This document shows, in pieces, positions 44,628 through 54,300 of a stretch of DNA of 64,000 nucleotides (positions are counted from its first letter, which is position 1; each line of letters begins with the position of its first letter). Origin of the DNA: Planctomycetota bacterium. Its GTDB lineage: Bacteria > Planctomycetota > Planctomycetia > Pirellulales > Pirellulaceae. The stretch is taken from NCBI GenBank assembly GCA_029259935.1, contig JAJDEH010000026.1, positions 1-64,000 on the forward strand. Direction: 5' to 3'. The translations under genes were made by a program, and so were the position numbers. The notes beneath the pieces are model-generated. The model was given only the letters and a program-made list of their open reading frames with translations, had not been told where the DNA came from and ran no database searches.

Positions 44628-44756
44628 ATGACGAATACGGATCTGCTACTCGCCTTCCTCATCATGGCAATTGCCCTGCTTGCGATCGCGATTGCGGCGT
44701 ACGCGGGCCGAATGCCAACACGCAGGAACAGCGGCAAGCGTTTGCCCCGTCACTAA
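44628..44756 (+). CDS. Possible small single-span membrane protein
   Basis: A 42-residue frame with one hydrophobic helix (DLLLAFLIMAIALLAIAIAA) and a basic tail (RMPTRRNSGKRLPRH). AAGGGA lies about 14 bases before the ATG, rather far. Many small membrane proteins look like this, but there is no other support. Confidence 0.4.
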   Translation: MTNTDLLLAFLIMAIALLAIAIAAYAGRMPTRRNSGKRLPRH

Positions 44757-45046
44757 CTCCCCTGCTGACGGCCATACCACTAATCCAACACCTGGATGCC
44801 GACTCTCTGCCAACGGTCGATCGACGTACAAAGTGCCGGGTCGCTTCGGCTTTCACTTTAGCTCGTTGGGCGCCTCTTAGAGCAAGCCGCTTGCGTCCTT
44901 CCGCGTTCGGCATGCGGCGTTTGAATTCCCGCCCATAATGTCATTTGGCGTGAGCGTTTTTGACCCAATAGAGCCATAGATTCTGGTAGTGTAGTGTTAT
45001 CTAGCTGCGCTAACCCGTAGCCATTACGAACTGTCTTCAACAATCC
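44757..45046. other. Gene-free stretch
   Basis: About 290 bases between the plus-strand group and the kinase genes on the minus strand. I see no gene, strong hairpin or repeat. Confidence 0.4.
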
Positions 45047-46839
45047 TCAATATAGGGTAATTTGCCCCATTGAAAGGTCGAAGTTTGCAGGTGCTCCCGT
45101 AATTGACTGGCCCTGTGGATTGCCGTCGCCTTCGAAGCGGAAGAATGACTGGGGCCGCACCCTCTGGCCAGCCAGTGTCAAGTGGACGCTGTTGCCCTGT
45201 CGGACTTCGATGCTCCCAGCTCGTTCGCGGATTTCAAACGGCCCGTCGGGTATTTGGTCGGCTGGTACTGTCACAGTCACCTGTTTGTTCCCGTATGAAC
45301 CGCCGGTTTCAATCGAATAGGTCTGTTTGTGCAGATCAGTCACGCGAATGAAGTCGATGCCGTTGGTCAACTCAAAATGTGATCGCATTTCCCAGCCATC
45401 AATGTTTTTGGGTTCTGTCGTACGCGTGAAGTTGAGTTTGAATCCGCGGAGGTTCATGCCACCCGGAATGTTCTCGGTCGAAACGATACCTTGCGTTGGC
45501 TCACCGTCGCGGAATAATCGGACTTTTAACGTTCCGTTGGACTCGCGCACATCGCCCGCCACATGCCACTTGCTTCGGTTGATGCTGTTGTCAGAGAAAT
45601 CGTCGTACGTCAGGGGAAGTGAAGTCTGCGCCTCGGCAGCCACGGGAGGTAATCGGTATGGGGAATTGAGGACGTATAACGTCGCTAGAACAATGGCAAA
45701 CATGCTCGCGAAAATCGCACCGTATCGCAGCATGGCCCAATGCCCCGGCTTCTTCGTTTTGTCGCCCGCTTGCCAACGCTGCAAATCGTTGACGATTTCC
45801 GTGGCGTTTGTGTAACGATCAGTGACCCGCTTAGCGCAACAGCGCAACACTTGAGACATATTCGTTCAAGTTCGATCGCTATTCCAGGATCGACTTGTCG
45901 CGGTGATTTTGGATTGCAATGCAGGATTTGGTCAGCGACTTCACCGCAGTCCCGCCCGCTGAACGGACGGCGGCCGGTCAGCAGTTCATAAAAGATAATC
46001 CCCAGGGCCCAAATGTCTGTTCGCCCGTCCAGCTTGTGCGCTTCGCCGCGAACTTGCTCCGGAGCCATGTAGTCCGGCGTTCCGGCAAATTCGCCGACGT
46101 GAAGTGCCCGTTCATCTTCGTGAACTGCAAGACCGAAGTCCGCGACATGTGGCTGGCCGTCCGCATCCAACAGGATATTTGCTGGTTTGAGGTCGCGATG
46201 AACAAATCCCCTGTCATGTGCAATTTCGATGGCTTCGGCGACTTTACTGATCAAATCCGCAGCTCGATTCTGCGACACACGCTCTGACTTCGTCAGCTCT
46301 CGCAACGACTGTGCGTCGATGTGTTTCATAACGACAAAGACGCTTCCGTCGTCCTGCCGTCCGACATCGTACACAGGCACGATGCGCGGGTGATCCAGCT
46401 TCGCGGCTGTACGAGCTTCTTCGACAAAGTCTCGGGCGGCGCTGTCGGAGTTGAACCGATCAGGATGTGGGACTTTGATTGCGACTTTGCGTCCTAGTTC
46501 CTCATCTTCGGCTAAATAGACCGTTCCAAACGTCCCCTGCCCAAGTCGCTCCAGGACTGCAAACCTTCCGATCTTCTCCGGCGTGGAAGATGGCTCCACC
46601 GTCTGAATCTCGTTGGACGCACCATTTCCCGCGAGGCAGGCTACAATTGCCGCAGGAATCGAATCCAGAAAACACTCGTCTTCGGCCAGCGAATGATGCT
46701 CAAGCAAGGATTCGATTTCGGCGATCAAGGCCGCATCGCCTTGGCAAGCCCTTGTCAAAAACGGGCGCCGTTCGACGGGTGCGAGATCAATCGCCTGTTG
46801 TAGCGTTTCGGTGACGATTTGATTTCGTTCAAGAGTCAC
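45047..46839 (-). pseudogene. Transmembrane Ser/Thr protein kinase with jelly-roll-like ectodomain, frame broken by an 8-bp duplication
   Basis: The first frame runs from 46839 and encodes the planctomycete kinase head (TETLQQAIDLAPVERRPFLT), then a Hanks-type kinase: GQGTFGTVYLAEDEELGRKV, VHRDLKPANILLDADGQPHV, ADFGLAV, GTPDYMAPEQV. At ICLKCCA the frame is lost. It resumes as AKRVTDRYTNATEIVNDLQR, a membrane helix (MLRYGAIFASMFAIVLATLY) and an ectodomain of about 170 residues to 45047. The break is an exact tandem duplication of AGCGCAAC (45833-45848); removing one copy restores the reading. The ectodomain closely resembles a module of the giant secreted protein (56720-57300). Without repair the product would lose the last kinase lobe, anchor and sensor. 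Confidence 0.88.
45833..45848. repeat. 8-bp tandem duplication that breaks the kinase gene
   Basis: AGCGCAAC is present twice in tandem. In the minus-strand gene one copy is in excess: ...AAG TGT TGC GCT AAG CGG... would read KCCAKR in frame with both flanks. Confidence 0.95.
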
Positions 46840-47038
46840 GGGTCATCGCGAGTTGCTTCTTGGTCACGATGGGCAGCCTTTGCATTTTCATTTTTGCACC
46901 GTTCGCTTCCGAGTTCAGCCGTGGAACGCCCTGGTGCCGAAGTAATTGGCCACGTCCAATTGCGTGCTATCTGCCCCAAAATCGTGCCCATTGAAGTGCC
47001 TCAGTCAGTCACTGCTTGCGTTTCTTGCTTCCGCCGCA

Positions 47039-49522
47039 CTATTTGATCAGTAGCGTCCGAGCTTCCTTTTGAAGGTGATGATGCTCGACTTGTTCGGTCC
47101 ATTCTAGATTCTCAGCAGCTTCCGTCCACTGGAGACCCTTTTCCAGACAACGGTGAGCGTCCTCACCTTGATCAAGTTGGTGATACGACATCGCCAGAAA
47201 AAACCAGTCCCAAGCTCGTCGTTGGCGCTCGTCGTGTTCTTCAAGATACTGAGTTGCGTCCTGGTAACGGCCTAATCGATACGAAACGGCGCCTAGCAGA
47301 CGGACGTTTCCACTCCACAACGTCATCGCCTGCCTCGCCAACGGCACCAACTGTTCGATGCCCGGTACGGCATCGGCTCCGGGTACACACGTATAAGCGA
47401 TGCGCGTCGCTTGTTCATCACTAGGAGTTGGACCGAAATTCTGCACCATTTCGGAACATACTCGCCGGTAGCCGTTCTGGTCGTGGTTGGCAAGATGTGC
47501 GTTTGCCAATTGATACCACAAATCTGCGTCATCAGATGTCGCCTCAAGCCTCTTTCTGGTGAGGGCTATTACGTTGTCCCAATATTTCATGTGGACGGAC
47601 ACATCACTTGCAATATGCAGGTAGAACTCCAAGTCGTGCTCACGTGATTCTTCTGCCGTAGTCGGTTTCAGCAGTTGCAAAACCGCTTGCTGGTATGCTG
47701 CTTTGGCTACATCGACTTCTTGCCGTTGCAAGGCGAGCTTACCTCGCTGCATGTAGCATGCACCAAGTTTGATCCTACAGCCGGCGTGTTCTGGGTAATC
47801 CTTGACCGCACGTTCGAGAATTGCGATGGCATTGTCACAGACGGGTGCTGCCTCATCGGTTCGTCCCAAATCAGTGAGTAAAACCGCCTGCCACCCAAGA
47901 CTCCATCCCTTGAGGAATTGATATTCTCCGTTCTTGGGATGTTCGTTTGAGATTCTGGTGAAGATTGCCTCCATCATTTGTGCATCGTCGAGGGCCTGCT
48001 GCTTTTTCTCATCGCTCATCCCGGACCGCACAACGGCTAATCGCCAATATGTACGGCCCCGGCCTTCTTCAATGGATGGGTCTCCCCTATTTTTTCGGGC
48101 GAGGTTTTCGTAAAAGTCAAGCGTGGTGAGCAAGAGGCTTTCTTGGACATCACGTATGTCCTGCGCATCTTGAAAGTATCCATACTCCACTACTTTTGCA
48201 CTCGTTCTTTCGACTGCCTCTTCTGCCCAGGTAAAATTCTCGTCCGCCCGATCACGCTCCTGCCGAACTTCAACTAGGCGATTTTCAATTTCTTGGCGGG
48301 CCTTCGAGATATTCACCACATAGACCGACAGAACGACCAGCGTGGCGACCACGCCGAGTAGTGCGGTTGTGGTCGTAGAGGCTATGGCCGGATTGCGACG
48401 ACACCAACGCCAGCCCCGTTCCAAAGATGTGATCTGTCGAGCCTCAACTGGCTTGTCTTCCAGCCAGCGTTGCAAATCGTCTGCCAAGTGTTGGCAAGAT
48501 GGATAACGCTGTTCCGTTTGTTTCTCCAAGCACCGCAAACAGACTGCGTCGAGGTCTCTGGGGACGGACTGACTCGCCGAAGACGGCAACAGCGGTTCGT
48601 CTTCAACGATCGACGCGATTACCTCTCGTACCGAACCATCGAACGGCCGTCGGCCAGTAAGCAACTCAAAGAATATTACTCCGACGCTCCAAATATCACT
48701 GCGAGCATCGACGTCATGGCTGTTTCCGCTCGCTTGTTCCGGACTCATGTAGGCTGGTGTGCCCATGAGAGTTCCTTCCCGCGTGCGTAGGACGTCGCCT
48801 TCGTCTCGCCTGGCCAGACCAAAGTCCATGATGTGCGGTTCATCGTCGTCATCAAGCATCACATTGGCCGGCTTAATGTCGCGGTGGATGACTCCCTTTG
48901 TGTGGGCGTAATGAAGGGCCACCGCAATCTTCTTGATCATTGAAACAATCTCGCGCAGCGTAAGCATGTCCCCTGCTTCGATTCTGTCGCGCAGCGACAT
49001 TCCGTTGACGAAGTCGCTGGCAATGTAACAGGTGTCGTCAATCCGCCCGGCGTCATGAATGCTGACGATATTTGGATGCCGCAGATGCGCTGCCGCGCGA
49101 GCCTCACGAAAGAACTGCTCCTGATCGGGATCACCCAGCAGCGCTCCAGCGTGCGGGATCTTCAATGCGATGTCGCGATCTAATTGGTTGTCGCGTGCAC
49201 GATAAACGGTGCCAAACGCGCCCTGTCCACACAACTCGACCAAATCGAACCGACCGAGCCGAGATGGTGTCTTCGAAGCTGCCCAAATGCAAACGTCCTC
49301 TTGGCCCAAACGCGTCGCGATGCTCGCGGGGACTTCTTCGAGAAACCGTTCTTTCCCGACCACCCCGTCATGCTTGAGCAGCGACGTCACCTCAGAGAGA
49401 AGGCCAGAATTCCCCTGGCAGGCATTCTCGAGAAAAGTTGCACGTTCCTCTGCCGGCAGGTCAATCGCCGCTTGGAAGATCTTCGTAACTTTCTCGTATT
49501 CTTCAGGTGTCGTTGTCCCCAC
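47039..49522 (-). CDS. Transmembrane Ser/Thr protein kinase with TPR-like C-terminal region
   Basis: The 827-residue product has the same kind of N-terminal module as the second kinase (KIFQAAIDLPAEERATFLEN), then a kinase domain with ELCGQGAFGTVYRARDNQLD (about residues 91-110), VIHRDIKPANVMLDDDDEPH, IMDFGLARRDEGD and TPAYMSPEQASG, so all catalytic motifs are present. A membrane helix at about 388-411 (TTALLGVVATLVVLSVYVVN) is followed by a coiled coil and TPR-like helical repeats (about 470-827) outside the cytoplasm. Its start overlaps the sigma factor stop by 20 bases, so the two are coupled; kinase-regulated ECF sigma factors are a known planctomycete arrangement. Confidence 0.92.
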   Translation of the reverse strand: MGTTTPEEYEKVTKIFQAAIDLPAEERATFLENACQGNSGLLSEVTSLLKHDGVVGKERFLEEVPASIATRLGQEDVCIWAASKTPSRLGRFDLVELCGQGAFGTVYRARDNQLDRDIALKIPHAGALLGDPDQEQFFREARAAAHLRHPNIVSIHDAGRIDDTCYIASDFVNGMSLRDRIEAGDMLTLREIVSMIKKIAVALHYAHTKGVIHRDIKPANVMLDDDDEPHIMDFGLARRDEGDVLRTREGTLMGTPAYMSPEQASGNSHDVDARSDIWSVGVIFFELLTGRRPFDGSVREVIASIVEDEPLLPSSASQSVPRDLDAVCLRCLEKQTEQRYPSCQHLADDLQRWLEDKPVEARQITSLERGWRWCRRNPAIASTTTTALLGVVATLVVLSVYVVNISKARQEIENRLVEVRQERDRADENFTWAEEAVERTSAKVVEYGYFQDAQDIRDVQESLLLTTLDFYENLARKNRGDPSIEEGRGRTYWRLAVVRSGMSDEKKQQALDDAQMMEAIFTRISNEHPKNGEYQFLKGWSLGWQAVLLTDLGRTDEAAPVCDNAIAILERAVKDYPEHAGCRIKLGACYMQRGKLALQRQEVDVAKAAYQQAVLQLLKPTTAEESREHDLEFYLHIASDVSVHMKYWDNVIALTRKRLEATSDDADLWYQLANAHLANHDQNGYRRVCSEMVQNFGPTPSDEQATRIAYTCVPGADAVPGIEQLVPLARQAMTLWSGNVRLLGAVSYRLGRYQDATQYLEEHDERQRRAWDWFFLAMSYHQLDQGEDAHRCLEKGLQWTEAAENLEWTEQVEHHHLQKEARTLLIK

Positions 49523-50096
49523 GAGTTAACTCCCGGTGCAGCCATGCTTTGGCGGCTCGAGTCTCGTTTGTCACCATGGTTGTTGAAATGCCGAGTTGTT
49601 CGGCCGTTTCAGCGATGGTGAAGCCGCAGAAATAGCGTAATTCGATCACGTCGCATTGCTGAGCATGCATGTTGGCGAGCTTGGCCAATGCTTCGTCTAA
49701 TGTTTCGTAATCGATCGAGTGGCTGTCGTGACGCCCGTCTGGCACGTCGAGTTTGCTTATTTCTAGATCAACCCGGTTTAAATACTCCTCGCGCCGGCCT
49801 CGGCGACGGCCTTGGTCAATCAACATGTGGCGCATGACACGCGCGGCAGCCCGGTAGAAGTGGAGTCGGCTTCCAAATTCACGCCGTTCGGCGTCGGGCC
49901 CAACGAGACGCAAAAAGGCGTCGTCAATAAGGACGGTGGTCTGTAAGGACTGCCCAGGTCGCTCATTTCGCAAGTGGTTGCGGGCGATTGCCCGAAGCTC
50001 TTGCTCCACCAGTGGATAGAGCTGGTCTAGAGCCGTTTGATCTCCCTGCTCAACCGCTGCAAGCAGGGCGGTGACGCTTCCTTGAGATGCTGCCAT
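49503..50096 (-). CDS. ECF-type RNA polymerase sigma factor (TIGR02999/Sig-70_X6 family)
   Basis: From the ATG at 50096 the product is 197 residues. Region 2 is at about residues 45-95 (RPGQSLQTTVLIDDAFLRLV, FYRAAARVMRHMLIDQGRRR) and region 4 at about 135-185 (CDVIELRYFCGFTIAETAEQ, LGISTTMVTNETRAAKAWLH). This family has no anti-sigma factor and is typically next to a Ser/Thr kinase gene, as here, where the two overlap. The kinase is inferred to switch the sigma factor by phosphorylation. AAGGGG is 13 bases upstream of the ATG; a GTG 8 codons earlier is possible. Confidence 0.93.
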   Translation of the reverse strand: MAASQGSVTALLAAVEQGDQTALDQLYPLVEQELRAIARNHLRNERPGQSLQTTVLIDDAFLRLVGPDAERREFGSRLHFYRAAARVMRHMLIDQGRRRGRREEYLNRVDLEISKLDVPDGRHDSHSIDYETLDEALAKLANMHAQQCDVIELRYFCGFTIAETAEQLGISTTMVTNETRAAKAWLHRELTRGDNDT

Positions 50097-50742
50097 CAGC
50101 GACAAATTTCCCCTTCTCACTGTGAGATAGTAAGAACTGAACTAAACATCGTACCTCCTTGAAGCCTTACTCGCTAGTAATCGACGCCGCAGAACCCCCC
50201 TGCGAAAAAATTTCAAGAAAATTGTGCCTGGCAGTGAATTTCTAGTGTGCATTTTTGTAGTGACCGTCGCCTTGACCAGTGAACACCGTTGTACTCGTAA
50301 GCCAAACAAAGATCATCTCCGCGTGCGCATTATCCCTGTGGGAGTAAATGTCGACACGACTTGTAACGGATACCGACCAATGTCAGGAATTCGCTCACCG
50401 TGATGCCGTAGAGCCAGCAGAGAGTTTCTAGTTCGACAACGCCGAAGCGGCGCTCGCCGGATTGCACTTGGAGACGTAGGACGCGTAGGTGCCGAACTGC
50501 TCGGCCACGTCCAACTGGGTTAAGCCTGCCTCTTCGCGCGCCTGCCGGAACCTTAGTCAGACGTTTTATAGTTCCGCGAATACTGTGACTTCTGCGTCGG
50601 CCGCCACCGCAACAATTTGGTTGTGGGAGTGTAGGCTGAGGAAATACACTTTCCCAAATTGGGAAATTACTTTTGGTGAGCCAAGACCATGGATGGGAAG
50701 TTTGCTTTTGAGTTGATGTTCTGTTTTTCGAGCGTCAATTAG
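50097..50742. other. Gap with a decayed regulator remnant
   Basis: About 640 bases between the sigma factor and the membrane protein. The only recognisable content is the XRE remnant listed separately; the part next to the sigma gene is A/T-rich and probably holds its promoter. Confidence 0.5.
50345..50551 (-). pseudogene. Decayed XRE-family regulator
   Basis: Translated on the minus strand, FRQAREEAGLTQLDVAEQFG and SYVSK (50470-50551) form the first helices of an XRE domain; in the next frame VQSGERRFGVVELETLCWLY and GITVSEFLTLVG (50370-50460) form its second half. A frameshift separates them, and a stop lies directly upstream with no start codon. The order of motifs matches the intact regulator at 19679-19930. 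Confidence 0.75.
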
Positions 50743-51300
50743 CTACGATTTGTCCCATGAAACCAACATAGTCATCACACTCGCGAGTAAGGTCCAGAGC
50801 CCAGCGATCACAACAGAAGACCCAGGAGCAACAGAGGTTCCAAGAAGTGCAGCGGATCCAATTACGATACCAGATCTAGTTACAAAACTCTCGATTACAC
50901 GCCAGTTTGTGATGGTGCTGGACAGATGGGAGTACGAAAGTGTTGCAATGGCGGCAGTCAACCCACCGATTGCGCCCAATACCAGCGCAAACACTATCGA
51001 GATCGGCGTCAGACCCAGCGCAGGAGCGACAAGTATTCCGTTCTCCGGATAATGCCGAACGCCAAGGGAGTAAATATACAGAACAAATAACGCCATCGAA
51101 GCAAGGCTTGATGTTAATAAACCACGAATGAGGAATAAGGTTATCATGAAACCGAGCAGAATCGCGAGCGTCACTGCTCCCGTCTGAAGGACCGCTGGCG
51201 AACGATAAAGATATCCGTGAATGGCTGGGAATAGGAGCAGAAGGCCAAGGAAATATGGCAATAACAGACGGAGAATAGCCGAGATTAATTGTTTTCCCAT
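50743..51300 (-). CDS. Integral membrane protein of unknown function
   Basis: The 185-residue product has about six hydrophobic helices (LRLLLPYFLGLLLLFPAIHG, GAVTLAILLGFMITLFLIRG, LASMALFVLYIYSLGVR, ISIVFALVLGAIGGLTAAIA, IVIGSAALLGTSVAPGSSVV and a last one). There is no recognisable family motif. It is divergent from the giant secreted protein gene (about 100 bases between the starts). Confidence 0.7.
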   Translation of the reverse strand: MGKQLISAILRLLLPYFLGLLLLFPAIHGYLYRSPAVLQTGAVTLAILLGFMITLFLIRGLLTSSLASMALFVLYIYSLGVRHYPENGILVAPALGLTPISIVFALVLGAIGGLTAAIATLSYSHLSSTITNWRVIESFVTRSGIVIGSAALLGTSVAPGSSVVIAGLWTLLASVMTMLVSWDKS

Positions 51301-51399
51301 TGTGCGATGTTCTAAGGATAAGCACCCTTAGCATAGCATTTATTTGAGCATGCCAGCAAGCGTCAGCTTGTCGAAATGCTCCATAGCGGAGTCAAGGGC

Positions 51400-54300
51400 A
51401 TGAGCAATTCGCAGGGTGTTAGAAACGGGTGGCCGCGCCGCCTGATCGTTGAACCGTTGGAAGACCGTTCGATGTTAACGGCACTAACGGTGATAGCACA
51501 TGGCTTCCAATTTCTTGAGATCAAGGAGCCTGACACGACGTGGATGGTTGACTTGGCCAAGGACATCAACTCAAGGTTGGACGTCGCCGATCGCTGTGAC
51601 GAAAACGAAATTGGAACGAGTAACTGCGATCACTTTCTTATCCACGATTGGTCAGGTTACGCCAGCCTTCCCGGAGCTGTTGAGATTGCAGCGACTGACC
51701 TTTATTGGGACATCCGCGCGATTCTTGAAGATCCCGTGAACAACGAACCGCTCGATCTTCATTTCATCGGGCATAGTCGTGGCACTTCAGTGATCAGTGA
51801 GGCGATAAAGCTTCTCCAACACTTACCAAATTACGATAGTGAAGTGGACTGGTTACAAATGACAACCCTCGACCCGCATCCTGCGGGGCGCTTGGGACAA
51901 GTTCTCGACGCTCCGTTTTTGCTAAATCCAGATCCGAAGCCTGAACGGCCAGATGGACTGGGCACAACGAGCGCCGCTGACAATTACTATCAATTGGTAG
52001 CCTACTTTCCAGGCCTGTTCCCAGCAGGAATGGCACTTAGTTGGGCACAGCCAAACAGATTACTACCGTTCCCATTTGCCATCAATCCTCACTCGTACGT
52101 TCACCAGTGGTATGCCGACAACTTTAGCACCGATTGGTACGACACAAAGTTATACGGGGATGCTGGACAGGGCGCTCCTGGTGTAAACACCCAGCAGCAG
52201 ACAAATCCGAAGCCAGACGTCGATTTGCCCGATGATTCACTCTTTCCACCCAAAGATGATGATGACGCGCCGAAGGCTGAACCTGCTCTCACTGTTGCAC
52301 TACCAAGTTCGGGCAGCATTACTACACCGGGTTCTATCGACTTTCCAGGTGACCACGATCGATTTCGAATTAGGACATTCAAAAATGGTGTCCTGAAAGT
52401 TGAAGTTGGTACTGTCGGTAGTTCATTGGACAGCTTCGTCACTGTTTATGACGAGAATCTCAATTCGATCAGGTCAGACAATAACAATGGACCTGGCATG
52501 GATGCCCAGGTTTTCCTTGATGTTGTTGCAAACCAGACGTTCGTCGTTGACGTGTCAGGCGCGGGCAGGTCAACAGGCAGCTATCTGCTGCTGACAAGTC
52601 AACCAGACTCTCGACCAACTGACCCTGCCACGAACCAGCCATCCGTTCCCCCACCGCTAATAGACGACTATCCAAACTCGAAACCTGGCCGTCAGATTGC
52701 CCTTGATGCCACCGGCGGCGCAACGATTGATGGCAACGTTCACGCTCCAGGAGACGACGATTGGTTTGCCTTTACCACGCGCAAGGCCGGCAACCTCGTC
52801 ATCGAAATCGACACACCACAAAGCAGCCTTGACACCCACCTGCGTTTGCACAATTCCGCTGGTATTTTGCTCAATCAGGATCATAGCTACATACAGCGCC
52901 CTGTTTCTGCTGGCGAGACGTTTTGGTTGCACGTTAGGGCTGGCGATGACAAAAACCCGCCTAATATCAATCCCGGTGAAGATCCCACAGGCCGTTACGT
53001 TGTCGGAATCAGTCAATCGGGTCATGCTCCCGGCAATAGTGGCAGCGACACACAACCGATCCCTTTGACGTGCTGGGCAAATATTGACGGAGTTCACATC
53101 AACCTCGATCCAAACGGAGATGGCAGTTCAAGCGGCAGTATTGACGAACCATCTCAAGCTGATTTCTTTCAGGTCAACAACGTGCAAGCAGGCTTCCTCG
53201 ATATACGGGTAGCTGGCGTCAATGACGATCTGAAGGAGTTCGTCACAGTGTTTCGGTGCGGCGGCGGTGGCGTTGACACAGATAGCGGTGAGTTTGATGG
53301 CGATGCGCACGTGGCGTTTTCCGTGGATGCCGGTGAGAAAATCATTGTCGCCGTCGGCAGTCACGACGGACGTTTCACCGGCGGCTACGAGCTCACGGTG
53401 AGCCAACCTGCTAAGTTGCCTGACGACGACCTACCAGATTTTGGCGAGAACCCCGTCGATCTTTCAGGTGACATCACACCTGAAGGCAACGGCTTTCGAC
53501 GAGGTCGAATTGAGCGCCCTGAGGATGACGACTGGTTCAAGATTCCAATTCGCGGGAAGGGGTACTTGCATGTGGAAGTCGAGGCTGCGGATAGTGCATT
53601 AGTGCCGTTCTTGAAATTGAATCGGGACGGCACTAGCGGCGGGTTCTTCGAGACTGACGATGGCCGTGACGGTCGCGCTCATGTGGCGTTTTTGCCAACG
53701 GCTAGCATGGATGAACTGTTCGTCAACGTTTCCGCGTTGGATGAAACGCAGGGCAAGTACACGCTACGGGTTTGGCGGTCGGCGAACCGTGACGATGACC
53801 ACCCGGACAGCGGGGGCGCGTTTGCGGCTCCACATCGGCTGGAGGCCGGCGGGAACATCTTCATCCGTGGTCGGATTGAACATCCGCGCGATAAAGATGC
53901 GTTTCGGGTGGAGCCAGATCAGCCGGGGCCGGTGGCCATTCAAGTGATCTCGCTGACCGAGGGATTTCAGCCGTTTCTAGAAGAATCGTGGCAGCCTGCT
54001 GATTCCAACAACGATTTACAGAATACCGACGGCGGCAGCGGACGTGGTGGTCGGACCTTTCATGTGATCGACAGCAACGTGACCCACGTGAACATTGATG
54101 TACGTTACTCCGAAGATGAAGGGCAGGTGCCGCACGGCGACTACATGCTCCACGTTTGGCAACCCAATCATAAAGACGACTTCGACGCCGATACAGTAGG
54201 AATTGAAGCCAGTCCGATCATGCTCGACGGCAGCGGTAACGGGATGCTGCCCGGTTCACCAAACGGAACGGAACTCTCCCCTGGTCTCAACTTTGCTGGA

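Noticed and set aside
5700..45000. Second copy of the tRNA-Val 3' end as right attachment site
   Set aside because: Short matches to parts of the T-arm occur, but none includes the acceptor end; I could not support a right end by eye.
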